Below the pieces are notes generated by a model. That model worked only from the letters and a program-made list of their open reading frames with translations, searched no databases and was not told where the DNA came from. DNA of 64,000 nt from an uncultured Ruminiclostridium sp. (lineage in GTDB: Bacteria > Bacillota > Clostridia > Oscillospirales > Ruminococcaceae), in NCBI GenBank assembly GCA_947630175.1, contig CANRGJ010000011.1, positions 1-64,000 on the forward strand, in the 5' to 3' direction. Below, piece after piece: positions 35,743 to 43,886 of this stretch. Positions within the stretch are counted from its first letter, which is position 1; each line of letters opens with the position of its first letter. The position numbers were made by a program, and so were the translations under genes.

Positions 35743-36897
35743 ATGAATATCAAAAGAATTACGGCGCTGGGGCTTTGCCTTGCTATGCTCCTCTGCGCCT
35801 GCAACGGCAATAATGCCGACGACAATACCACAACAACTCCCACACCCCAAAGCCAGCAGCAGGGCAGTGAAAGTGAAAGCCAGAGTGAAACCACAACTCC
35901 CACTTCCGAAGAATCGGAAAATACTTCCTCCGATACTTCTTCTTCGGAGGAGGAATCCGTTCCCCCTGTCACCGAGCCTGCGGGAAACGTTCCCGACGAC
36001 TACCGTGAATACGGCGAAAACGGCATACTCGTAGTAGGAAGAAACGGGCATTACGTAGGGCTCAGCGGCTGCTGGGGAACGCTGGAGCTTTGCGACAGCT
36101 ACACCGCTTCCCTCAACAAAGCGGCAGAGCTGCTCCCCGACGTTAATATATACGATATGATAGCTCCCACCGCCGTGGAATTTTATCTTCCCGACGACGT
36201 AACGGGCTTTACAGGCAGTCAGAAGGAAAAGATAGACCACGTTAAAAGCGGGCTGAAAAACGTAACTGAGATAGACGCTTACGGCGTTCTTGAACAACAT
36301 CAGGACGAATACATCTATTCCCGCACCGACCACCACTGGCAGCCTTTGGGCGCATACTACGCCGCAAAGGAATTTGCTCAGCAGTCGGGAACCGGCGACC
36401 TGTTCCCCGCCTTGTCGAAATATGAAGCAGTGACTAAAGATGGGTATGTGGGCTCATACTATAACTACTCAAAATGCGAATGTCTGAAAAACGACCCCGA
36501 GCCTTTCACCCTGTACATTTCCCCCAATGCGGACGCTCTTACCACAACATATTATGACACCTCTTTCCAGAACGGCGAGCAGGGACATCTGTTCCCCTAT
36601 CCTGACGCCAGCGGATATTATCTTTCATTCCTGGGAACGGACATCTGCATAGCAGAGATAGATACCGACTGCAAGAACGGCAGAACTCTCGTCATCTGCA
36701 AGGAAAGCTACGGAAACGCCCTTGTTCCTTTCCTGACAAGCTGCTATGAAAAGATATACGTTACGGATATGAGATATTTTGATATTAACCTTGTGGACTT
36801 CTGCAAGGAGGTTGGAGCGACCGACCTGCTGTTTGCCTGCTGTACCTTTACTCCCGCAGGCGGAAACGGCTCCTATCTTGAAGATATAATAAAATAA
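35743..36897 (+). CDS. DHHW family lipoprotein 2
   Basis: The 384-aa protein is a paralogue of the preceding gene. It has a lipoprotein signal with lipobox LLCAC, a Ser/Thr/Glu-rich linker (~25-75) and the motif SRTDHHWQPLGAYYAAKEF. So one DHHW protein is membrane-anchored by a helix and its neighbour by lipid. The ATG at 35743 has GAAAGGAAT upstream; the ORF-track start is seven codons earlier and overlaps the end of the first gene. Confidence 0.85.
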   Translation: MNIKRITALGLCLAMLLCACNGNNADDNTTTTPTPQSQQQGSESESQSETTTPTSEESENTSSDTSSSEEESVPPVTEPAGNVPDDYREYGENGILVVGRNGHYVGLSGCWGTLELCDSYTASLNKAAELLPDVNIYDMIAPTAVEFYLPDDVTGFTGSQKEKIDHVKSGLKNVTEIDAYGVLEQHQDEYIYSRTDHHWQPLGAYYAAKEFAQQSGTGDLFPALSKYEAVTKDGYVGSYYNYSKCECLKNDPEPFTLYISPNADALTTTYYDTSFQNGEQGHLFPYPDASGYYLSFLGTDICIAEIDTDCKNGRTLVICKESYGNALVPFLTSCYEKIYVTDMRYFDINLVDFCKEVGATDLLFACCTFTPAGGNGSYLEDIIK

Positions 36898-36910
36898 CTG
36901 TGAGGAAAAA

Positions 36911-38674
36911 ATGGCGAATTTTTACCCCTTTGACAGTGCGGAGCTTACCAAAAAGCGAAAATCCATAAAGCGCGCCCTGCTCTCAGACGGCAGTAAGCGG
37001 ATAGAAAAGAAGATCGCGGTGCTTGGCGGCTCCACCACCAACGGAATCGTGGATATGCTGGAGCTTTTCCTGCTTTATTACGGGATAAAGGCGGAGTTTT
37101 ACCAGTGCGAATACGCCCAATACTGGCAGGACGCAATGTTCGGCGCTGAGCTGCGTGAGTTTCAGCCTGATTTTGTGTTTATCCATACCACTTCAAGAAA
37201 TATCTCCGCTTTCCCCGAAATGTCAATGAGCAGGGAGGAAGTAGACAGTCTTCTGAAAAATCAGCTTGAGCATTTCACCGTGATGTGGGATAAGCTGAGG
37301 GAGGACCTTTCCTGTCCCGTTATACAAAACAATATGGAAATGCCGTACTGGAGACTGCTTGGCAACAAGGACTGCGCCGACTTTCACGGCAGGGTGAATT
37401 TTGTGACAAGGCTGAACGGCGGTTTTTACGATTACGCCGCAGAACACAGTGATTTTTACATTCACGATATAAACTATCTCAGCGCATCGCTGGGACTGGA
37501 AAAGTTTTCCGACCCGCTGTACTGGAATATGTACAAGTATGCGGTGGCTGTGCCGTTTTTCCCTGATTTTGCCTTTAGTCTGGCGAAAATTTTCGCTTCT
37601 CTACTTGGAAAAAACAAAAAAGTCCTCGCCCTTGACCTGGACAACACCCTTTGGGGCGGCGTTGTGGGGGACGACGGAGTGGAAAATCTTGCTTTGGGGC
37701 AGGAAGTACCATTGGGGCAGGCGTACTGCGAGTTTCAGTCCTATATCAAGGCGCAAAAACAGCTTGGGGTACTTTTGACGGTATGCTCAAAAAACGACCG
37801 TGAAAACGCAATTGCGGGACTTGAACACCCTGACGGCGTTCTTCGCCCCGACGATTTCACCGTGATAAAGGCTAACTGGGACCCTAAAAGCCTGAACATT
37901 CAGCAGACCGCAAAGGAGCTTGACCTGCTCCCCGAAAGCATAGTGTTCGTGGACGATAATCCCGCCGAGCGCGCAATTGTTGGCGATATGGGGATAGAGA
38001 CCCCGCCTATGGACAGAATTGAAAATTACATCAAGACCCTTGACAAGGGCGGATATTTTGAAGTGACGAACTTCTCCGCCGACGACCTGCGCAGAGTTGA
38101 GATGTACAAGCAAAACGCCGAGAGGGCGGCGGCGCAGTCCTCCTTCAAGGATTACGGGGAATATCTGGATTTTCTTGAGATGAAAGCGGTCATTGAGGAC
38201 TTTTCGCCTATCAATCTGGCGAGAGTTACTCAGCTCACCAACAAGAGCAACCAGTTTAATCTCACCACCAAACGCTATTCCCCCGCCGAAATGGAAAAGG
38301 TGTACAAAAGCGAAAATTATATCCGCCTTTGCGGACGGCTTACGGACAAATACGGCGATAACGGCATTGTGAGCGTGATCATCGGTGAAAAGCAGGGAGA
38401 TGTTCTTGATATTCAGCTTTGGCTGATGAGCTGCCGCGTGCTGAAAAGAGAGATGGAATTTGCTATGCTGGACGTGCTTGCTCAAAAGGCAAGGGAGCAG
38501 GGCATAACGAAGCTGGTGGGACATTATTACCCCACTCCGAAAAATTCTATGGTAAAGGACTTGTATATGGACTTCGGTTTCACAAAGACGGAGGAGGACG
38601 GCGAGGGAAATACCCGCTGGGAGCTGTCAATTGATCCTTACGAAAACCGGACTTCACATATTGAAATAAACTGA
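36911..38674 (+). CDS. FkbH-like HAD-IIIC protein
   Basis: The 587-aa protein has an N-terminal SGNH-like region (KIAVLGGSTTNGIVDML, ~25-230), a HAD phosphatase domain with LALDLDNTLWGGVVGDDG near residue 238, and a C-terminal GNAT-like region (GIVSVIIGEKQGDVLDIQLW). FkbH proteins dephosphorylate 1,3-bisphosphoglycerate and load glyceryl units on a carrier protein. Its immediate partner is the downstream ACP. With two DHHW proteins beside it, I infer a glyceryl-type modification of a surface polymer. Confidence 0.9.
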   Translation: MANFYPFDSAELTKKRKSIKRALLSDGSKRIEKKIAVLGGSTTNGIVDMLELFLLYYGIKAEFYQCEYAQYWQDAMFGAELREFQPDFVFIHTTSRNISAFPEMSMSREEVDSLLKNQLEHFTVMWDKLREDLSCPVIQNNMEMPYWRLLGNKDCADFHGRVNFVTRLNGGFYDYAAEHSDFYIHDINYLSASLGLEKFSDPLYWNMYKYAVAVPFFPDFAFSLAKIFASLLGKNKKVLALDLDNTLWGGVVGDDGVENLALGQEVPLGQAYCEFQSYIKAQKQLGVLLTVCSKNDRENAIAGLEHPDGVLRPDDFTVIKANWDPKSLNIQQTAKELDLLPESIVFVDDNPAERAIVGDMGIETPPMDRIENYIKTLDKGGYFEVTNFSADDLRRVEMYKQNAERAAAQSSFKDYGEYLDFLEMKAVIEDFSPINLARVTQLTNKSNQFNLTTKRYSPAEMEKVYKSENYIRLCGRLTDKYGDNGIVSVIIGEKQGDVLDIQLWLMSCRVLKREMEFAMLDVLAQKAREQGITKLVGHYYPTPKNSMVKDLYMDFGFTKTEEDGEGNTRWELSIDPYENRTSHIEIN

Positions 38675-38689
38675 AAGGGAGCTTGAGCT

Positions 38690-38923
38690 ATGGACGAGAT
38701 ATACGAAAGACTGAACAGCGTGTTTAGAGATGTTTTTGACGACGACAGCATTACCGTGAACGAGGACACCACCGCCGACGATATCGAGGACTGGGACAGC
38801 CTGAACCACATCACGCTGATAGACGCTGTGGAAAGCGAATTCGGCGTGCGCTTCACTATGGGTGAGGTAAGCGGTATGAAAAACGTGGGGGAAATGGCGA
38901 ATATAATTAAGGAACGTATGTAA
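38690..38923 (+). CDS. acyl carrier protein
   Basis: A 77-aa acidic four-helix protein with the phosphopantetheine site in DWDSLNHITLI, attachment Ser37. It lies 15 bp after the FkbH-like gene, so it probably carries the FkbH product, unlike the fatty-acid ACP, which sits with fab genes. GAAAGGGAG precedes the ATG. Confidence 0.92.
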   Translation: MDEIYERLNSVFRDVFDDDSITVNEDTTADDIEDWDSLNHITLIDAVESEFGVRFTMGEVSGMKNVGEMANIIKERM

Positions 38924-38935
38924 AAGGGCAGAATA

Positions 38936-38972
38936 AAACGCCGTGATAAATTTCACGGCGTTTTTTGTTTTT
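38936..38972. terminator. bidirectional terminator between ACP and rmuC
   Basis: AAAACGCCGTGA/TCACGGCGTTTT, a 12-bp stem with T-runs on the plus strand; the A-run on the left also serves the minus strand. Confidence 0.9.
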
Positions 38973-40275
38973 ATTCTTCCTCAGCAACTTCTATTTCGTC
39001 CGTCCCCTGTATTATCGCTACAAGTCCGTCCAGACCGCCTTCGAGGGTCTCAACGCTTTTGAGGGATTTGTTTATCTGACGGGTGCGAACGCCAACCAGC
39101 TGTTCCAGCTCGTCGTCAAGCTGACGGGAACGCAGCTGCGCCGATTTAAGTACCTTTTCAAATTTAGCAAATTCGCTTTTGACGCCTCCCAGTACGTTCC
39201 ATACGTCGTCGCTGCGCTTTTGTATCGCAAGGGTGCGAAAGCCCATATAAAGAGAGTTCAGCATTGCCGCCATTGTAGAGGGTCCCGCTATGTTCACCTG
39301 GAATTTCTGCTGAAGCTCCTCCACCAGTCCCATATTCACAACCTCGGCGTAAAGTCCCTCAAAGGGCAGGAACATTATTCCGAAGCCTGTGGTGTGAGGG
39401 GGCTGTACGTATTTGTCGTGAATGTCCTTTGCGCTGTTTCGTATGCGTTCGGAAAGGACCTTTTTCGCCGCTTCAACCGCGTCCTTGTCGCCGCTGTCGT
39501 AGGCGTCCCTCAGCGCATGGTACGTATCACCGGGGAATTTTGAGTCTATGGGAAGATAGATAGTTCCGTCGCCGTCGCCGGGGAGCTTTATTGCAAACTC
39601 AACGCGGTTATTGCTGTCGGGAATGGTGGCAACGTCTTTTTCATACTGTTCGGGGGCAAGAATGTCGGACAGGATACCTTCAAGCTGAGTTTCGCCAAGA
39701 ATACCTCTTGTTTTTACGTTGGAGAGTATCTTTTTCAGATCCCCCACTCCCGCCGCAAGGCTCTGCATTTCGCCAAGCCCCTTGTGTACCTCTTCAAGGC
39801 GCTCGCTTACGGTCTTGAAGGACTGGGTCATTCTCTCGTCAAGGGTCTTTTGCAGCTTTTCGTCAACGGTGGTCCTTATCTGGTCAAGGCGCTTGCCGTT
39901 GTCCTCCCTTATCTCAAGCAGCTGTTTGTTTACCGTTTCGTTTACCTTGGAAAGGGCTTCCACGTTGTTTTTCTCTATGCCCTGCAAACGGTGCTCCAGC
40001 AATTCCAGCCGCTGATTCATATTGTCTGCGGACTGACGCTGGCTGTCGCTGAGCATTTGAGACAAGCCCTTTATGTTGTCGGAGACTTCCCGCCTTAACT
40101 CCGTCTGACTTCCCTTCTGGTCGGTGGAAAGGGTGGAAAGCCTGTCCTTTATCACCTCAAGCTCCTTGGAATTGTCCCCGCCGCCTGACGGCTTTCCGTT
40201 TTTTATTACGATTATCAGCAGGATAATGCTGATAACGATTGAAATCGCTGAAAGAATTATTCCTAAAATTTCCAT
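38971..40275 (-). CDS. rmuC: DNA recombination protein RmuC
   Basis: The 434-aa protein has an N-terminal membrane helix (ILSAISIVISIILLIIVI), a long coiled coil (~45-175) and a conserved C-terminal nuclease-like domain (GILGETQLEGILSDILAPEQY, FAIKLPGDG, YLPIDSKFPGDTYHAL, TTGFGIMFLPFEGLYAEV). It limits rearrangements during replication in E. coli. AAGGAGCAAAA precedes the ATG. It is monocistronic. Confidence 0.93.
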   Translation of the reverse strand: MEILGIILSAISIVISIILLIIVIKNGKPSGGGDNSKELEVIKDRLSTLSTDQKGSQTELRREVSDNIKGLSQMLSDSQRQSADNMNQRLELLEHRLQGIEKNNVEALSKVNETVNKQLLEIREDNGKRLDQIRTTVDEKLQKTLDERMTQSFKTVSERLEEVHKGLGEMQSLAAGVGDLKKILSNVKTRGILGETQLEGILSDILAPEQYEKDVATIPDSNNRVEFAIKLPGDGDGTIYLPIDSKFPGDTYHALRDAYDSGDKDAVEAAKKVLSERIRNSAKDIHDKYVQPPHTTGFGIMFLPFEGLYAEVVNMGLVEELQQKFQVNIAGPSTMAAMLNSLYMGFRTLAIQKRSDDVWNVLGGVKSEFAKFEKVLKSAQLRSRQLDDELEQLVGVRTRQINKSLKSVETLEGGLDGLVAIIQGTDEIEVAEEE

Positions 40276-40353
40276 TTTTGCTCCTTAATTCTGAAAAATT
40301 ACTGTAATTATTTTAACATAACAAAATACCTTTGTCAATTATGTTGTTTTTTC

Positions 40354-40382
40354 TTGCTTTTTTGCGGAAAATATGTTATAAT
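40354..40382 (+). promoter_or_regulatory. promoter of the YegP-like gene
   Basis: TTGCTT (40354-40359), 17 bp, TATAAT (40377-40382), with a ~70-nt AT-rich leader ending in TCAGGAGGA. Confidence 0.75.
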
Positions 40383-40456
40383 TTAATAAATAAAATTCGT
40401 ACTTTTCCCGAACAGTCGGGTCAATATTTAATTTTAAAATTCAGGAGGAAAAAACC

Positions 40457-40822
40457 ATGGGCAAATTTGTTATCAAGCACACCGCAACAGGCGTTAAGTT
40501 TGACCTGAAGGCGGGCAACGGCGAGGTTATCGCTACCAGCGAGGTGTACACCTCTGAATCCGCTTGCAAGAACGGTATCGAAAGCGTTCGCAAGTGCTGC
40601 GAGGGCGGCGTTGAGGATCAGACCGTTGAAGGCTACGAAACTCTCAAGCACCCCAAATATGAGGTTTATCAGGACAAGAAGGGCGAATATCGTTTCAGAC
40701 TCAAAGCTCGCAACGGTGAGATAATTGCTACCAGCGAGGGCTACAAGGCTAAGCCCAGCTGCCTTAACGGTATCGAAAGCGTTAAGAAGAACGCTCCTGA
40801 GGCTGAGATCGTTGAGGAATAA
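40457..40822 (+). CDS. YegP/DUF1508 family protein
   Basis: The 121-aa protein is two tandem ~55-residue DUF1508 repeats: FDLKAGNGEVIATSEVYTS...GIESV and FRLKARNGEIIATSEGYKA...GIESVKK. The repeats pair into a dimer-like fold in known structures. Its function is unclear; YegP-type proteins are stress-associated in some bacteria. A strong ribosome site (AGGAGGAAAAAACC) and promoter suggest high expression. Confidence 0.9.
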   Translation: MGKFVIKHTATGVKFDLKAGNGEVIATSEVYTSESACKNGIESVRKCCEGGVEDQTVEGYETLKHPKYEVYQDKKGEYRFRLKARNGEIIATSEGYKAKPSCLNGIESVKKNAPEAEIVEE

Positions 40823-40836
40823 TTTTGGTGATGATA

Positions 40837-40872
40837 CGCCGTCTGTTTTACAGGCGGCGTTTTTCTTTTTGG
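40837..40872 (+). terminator. terminator after the YegP-like gene
   Basis: CGCCGTCTG/CAGGCGGCG with one G-T pair, then TTTTTCTTTTT. Confidence 0.85.
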
Positions 40873-40931
40873 GGTGGGAGATCAGGCGGTTTATGAGGGG
40901 TGCGGGTTTAAGGGAAGATGTGCGGGGAGTG

Positions 40932-41038
40932 GGGCGGCGAAGCCGCAGTCGGCGCTTTGCGCCGACTTGATGATTTTGCGAAGCAAAATCATCACTTTTG
41001 TTCGGGCTTCGCCCGAACAAAAGGCGGCTTCGCCGCCC
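40932..41038. repeat. family-1 modular palindromic element, copy 7
   Basis: Between the conserved ends are AGTCGGCGC/TTT/GCGCCGACT, TGATGATTTTGC/GAA/GCAAAATCATCA and CTTTTGTTCGGGC/TTC/GCCCGAACAAAAG. None of these modules occurs in other copies. Confidence 0.88.
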
Positions 41039-41137
41039 TGCTCCTCGCACTGGTTATCTGGTGTGCAGGCATAAACAAATGAACGATTACCACTACATAA
41101 ACACTTCACGGTAAAGTCATAAAATACACCGTCAAAG

Positions 41138-41380
41138 TTTTCTAAGGAGAGTCCACAGCCGCCCTGCCACAGGAAAACACAGCCGCAGGCTCTACCACAA
41201 AAACGACATCTACTTCGTCAACACTCCTTGCAATACATCAAGGATTGCTGCGGAGCGTTTCCTCGTATCTGCCGCTTTTGTGTGAGCCTGCGGCGCTTTG
41301 CGGTTTTCTTCGAAAACCTGTGTTTTCCTATGTCAGTGCGGCTACGAGGATTTCTTTTCCAAAAGAAATTCTCTCAGAGC
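41138..41380. repeat. family-2 structured repeat, copy B
   Basis: It matches copy A (4087-4330) over ~243 bp with a handful of substitutions. All paired arms described for copy A are present. The differences fall in loops, at three-base centres, or convert a G-C to a G-T pair in the 3' hairpin. It too lies between convergent genes. Confidence 0.82.
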
Positions 41381-41401
41381 CCGTTCTGAAACTCCCAAAA
41401 C

Positions 41402-41436
41402 AAAAAAGGCTTGGAAAAACTCCAAGCCTTTTCTTT
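41402..41436 (-). terminator. terminator of the nine-gene ABC operon
   Basis: AAAAGGCTTGG/CCAAGCCTTTT stem; the left A-run is a T-run on the minus strand. Confidence 0.85.
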
Positions 41437-41447
41437 GAGCCAAAAAA

Positions 41448-42704
41448 TCACATACCCGTGATACCAGATCTCTCAATACCTTCAATAAAGTATTTCTGCA
41501 GGAAGCAGTAAACGAGCAGTATCGGTATCAGCGACAGCAGACAGCCTGCCTCGATCCAAACCATATAGTTCTGAGCGATACCCTGAACTTCACCGTTCAG
41601 ATATACAGAAATCGTGGTGAACAGATTGGACACCTGAAGCGCTATCGTGTTGGAACCGCCATAGAACATTCCCGATACGTAGGAGTCGTTCCAGTACCAT
41701 ACCAGTGAGAATACGAATACTGTCAGGAAAGAAGAACGTGCATTGGGCACCATTATACGGATAAACGTGGAAAAAGGTCCGCAGCCGTCAAGGTGCGCGG
41801 CGTCCTCAAGCTCCTTGGGCAATCCGCGGAAGAACTGTCTGTAAATGAATACGAACAGACCTGCACGGATACCGTTTACAAATATCGCCTGTAAATACAA
41901 GCCCCACGGAGTACCTGTAAGGTTTATTCCCTCGCCGTTGTTAAACAGTGAGATTATACCGAAGACGTCGAAGAATCTGAACTGCTGGAACAGAGGGATA
42001 AGAACTACCTGTGTAGGAACGATTATCTGAAGTATAACAATTACAAACAAAAATCCTCTTGCCTTGAACTTGAATCTTGCAAAGCCGTAGCCTGTGATAG
42101 CGCAGGTGATGACCTGCAATACCGAACAAACCACGTTTACCGCCACGGTTTTCCACAGCAGAGTAGGATAATCGATAGCATTCCACGTATCGATTATGTT
42201 CTGAACCGTAAAGGTCTTGGGTATCCACATTATAGACGGGTCGTTCATTTCAGACTGAGGTCTTATTGCGGAGGATACCATAAACAGTATGGGATACATA
42301 ATTACGAAGCCCAGACCGAACAGTATCAGAAATCTGAATATTGGCCAGACCTTCGACGCAACGCGCCTTCCGAATATGTAGCGGTAATGCTGTTTTTCGG
42401 ATTCGTTGTAGTTGCGGTAATTTTTCAGTATCTCCCAGTTGCTTACGTGATATTTTTTGTGGAGCTCCTTCTGCTCCTTTTCAATGCGCTTTAACTCCTT
42501 CTTGGTGTATACCTTCTGAGTCCTTGCGTCATCGTCTGTCACTCTTACCACCGTATTCTTGAGAGCGTCGGCGGCGTGTTCGGTCTGTTCTTCGGCGGTT
42601 TCTGCCGCCTGCTCAACAGCCTCGCTGACTTCTTCCTTTACTTCGGCAGCGTCGGGAGCATTTTCAGCGTTGTTTATTTCCTTTTCAAAATCTTTCTCAG
42701 CCAC
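41448..42704 (-). CDS. MalG-type ABC permease, second pair
   Basis: The protein is 418 aa if started at the GTG at 42704, seven bases behind GGAGG; the TTG at 42710 in the track abuts that site. The first ~120 residues are unusual: an acidic Ala/Glu-rich tail (EEVSEAVEQAAETAEEQTEH) and a Lys/Glu-rich helix. Then come six membrane segments and the EAA loop DAAHLDGCGPFSTFIRIMVP that contacts the ATPase. This is the last gene of the operon. It pairs with the MalF-type gene 12 bp upstream. Confidence 0.9.
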   Translation of the reverse strand: MAEKDFEKEINNAENAPDAAEVKEEVSEAVEQAAETAEEQTEHAADALKNTVVRVTDDDARTQKVYTKKELKRIEKEQKELHKKYHVSNWEILKNYRNYNESEKQHYRYIFGRRVASKVWPIFRFLILFGLGFVIMYPILFMVSSAIRPQSEMNDPSIMWIPKTFTVQNIIDTWNAIDYPTLLWKTVAVNVVCSVLQVITCAITGYGFARFKFKARGFLFVIVILQIIVPTQVVLIPLFQQFRFFDVFGIISLFNNGEGINLTGTPWGLYLQAIFVNGIRAGLFVFIYRQFFRGLPKELEDAAHLDGCGPFSTFIRIMVPNARSSFLTVFVFSLVWYWNDSYVSGMFYGGSNTIALQVSNLFTTISVYLNGEVQGIAQNYMVWIEAGCLLSLIPILLVYCFLQKYFIEGIERSGITGM

Positions 42705-42716
42705 TTTCAACCCTCC

Positions 42717-43886
42717 TTAATCTACCTGATAGAATATGAATCTTGATACGATCGCCGCTATGATACCCAGCGCTACGCCTACGATAGCAAAGTACGTCCA
42801 CGCCATTGCCGTCGCCGCACCGTATTCCCACTGAGTCGTCTTGGTGAGCACCTGGTTCATTACAGGGTTCTCAGAATCTATGAAGCAGTCGATAACTGTG
42901 TATACAAGATTTACAAGGATCATAGGGCTTATGGTGGGGAAGGTTATCTTCCAGAAGAACTCCCAGCCTGTCGCGCCTTCCATCTGCGCCGCTTCCTTGG
43001 CGGAGGTGGATATCTGCTGCAAAGCTGACAGGAAGATTATCGTCTGGATACCGCAGCGCCATATCAGGTTGAACAGTCCGCTGGCTATCTGACCAAGCTG
43101 GTCGGCAAGGGACTGGCTGATGTTGGCAAAGCCCATAAATTCAAGGAATGAGTCTACCATATCCACCTGGAACAGCGAGCTGAACTGTGAGGCGTCGCCA
43201 ACGCCCTGACTTCCCATATCGCCGTTTATTACCGCAAGGACAGGTCCTGTTGCTACCAGAACAGGTATGAAGAATATCGCTCTGGCAAAGCCTCTGCCCT
43301 TGAACTTCTGGCTCAGCAGCAATGCTATGAACAGGCTGAATACCAGTATCATAAAGGTATCGCCTGGCATTGAGCTGATAGAGGAGAGCAGGTTGGGTAT
43401 ATAGTTCTGGTCAGTGGTGAACGCCGCAATGTAGTTGCCGAAGTTGTTCCATTCGCAGTAAACGCCCGGTCCGTTCAGTCCGGGATAAGCGGAGGGGTCT
43501 CTGGCGTAGGTGTTGCTGTCAACTACCGTGGTGGCGGAAAGAGAATATCTCATAGATTCCACCATAGGGATTATGAACAGATATATCGTTCCCAAAAGCC
43601 ACAGCAAAATGAATGCGTAACCATAAAGTCTTTTCTTGCGCTCGTAGGGGATCCTTGTCTTTTTATCGGGATTGGGTCTTTTGCCCCCGCCGCGCTTTGC
43701 GTATCCGTCCGCTGCGGCGGCAACGGCAGGCTGCATTGACTCAGCCGCTTCAACTTCCTGAACGTTCTCAGCCGCTTCGGTCTGCACTTCTTCAGCCGCT
43801 TCTGCAACGGTCTCTTCGGTCTGAACAGCTTCTTCGGCGGTCACCTGAACGTTTTCCTCAGGCAGCTTTTTGTTTTTCTTTGCCAT
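42717..43886 (-). CDS. MalF-type ABC permease, second pair
   Basis: The 389-aa protein begins with ~75 residues of Glu/Ala/Val repeats (VQTEETVAEAAEEVQTEAAE) and a basic stretch before the first membrane span (YAFILLWLLGTIYLFIIP). Six spans and a large extracellular loop after span 1 follow. The EAA loop is KEAAQMEGATGWEFFWKITFP. The ATG overlaps the stop of the DUF5696 gene (TGATG), with AAGGAGAGG upstream. Its partner is the downstream MalG-type gene. Confidence 0.9.
   Translation of the reverse strand: MAKKNKKLPEENVQVTAEEAVQTEETVAEAAEEVQTEAAENVQEVEAAESMQPAVAAAADGYAKRGGGKRPNPDKKTRIPYERKKRLYGYAFILLWLLGTIYLFIIPMVESMRYSLSATTVVDSNTYARDPSAYPGLNGPGVYCEWNNFGNYIAAFTTDQNYIPNLLSSISSMPGDTFMILVFSLFIALLLSQKFKGRGFARAIFFIPVLVATGPVLAVINGDMGSQGVGDASQFSSLFQVDMVDSFLEFMGFANISQSLADQLGQIASGLFNLIWRCGIQTIIFLSALQQISTSAKEAAQMEGATGWEFFWKITFPTISPMILVNLVYTVIDCFIDSENPVMNQVLTKTTQWEYGAATAMAWTYFAIVGVALGIIAAIVSRFIFYQVD

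Larger units (their letters stand above)
40823..41447. other. gene-free convergent region with two repeat families
   Basis: About 625 bp holding, in order, the yegP terminator, family-1 copy 7, an ~100-bp unique stretch, family-2 copy B and the terminator of the large ABC operon. I see no gene. Confidence 0.75.

Noticed and set aside
40457-40822. Tandem repeat within the yegP gene as a DNA repeat element
   Set aside because: The repeat is at the protein level, two DUF1508 domains, and is normal for the family.
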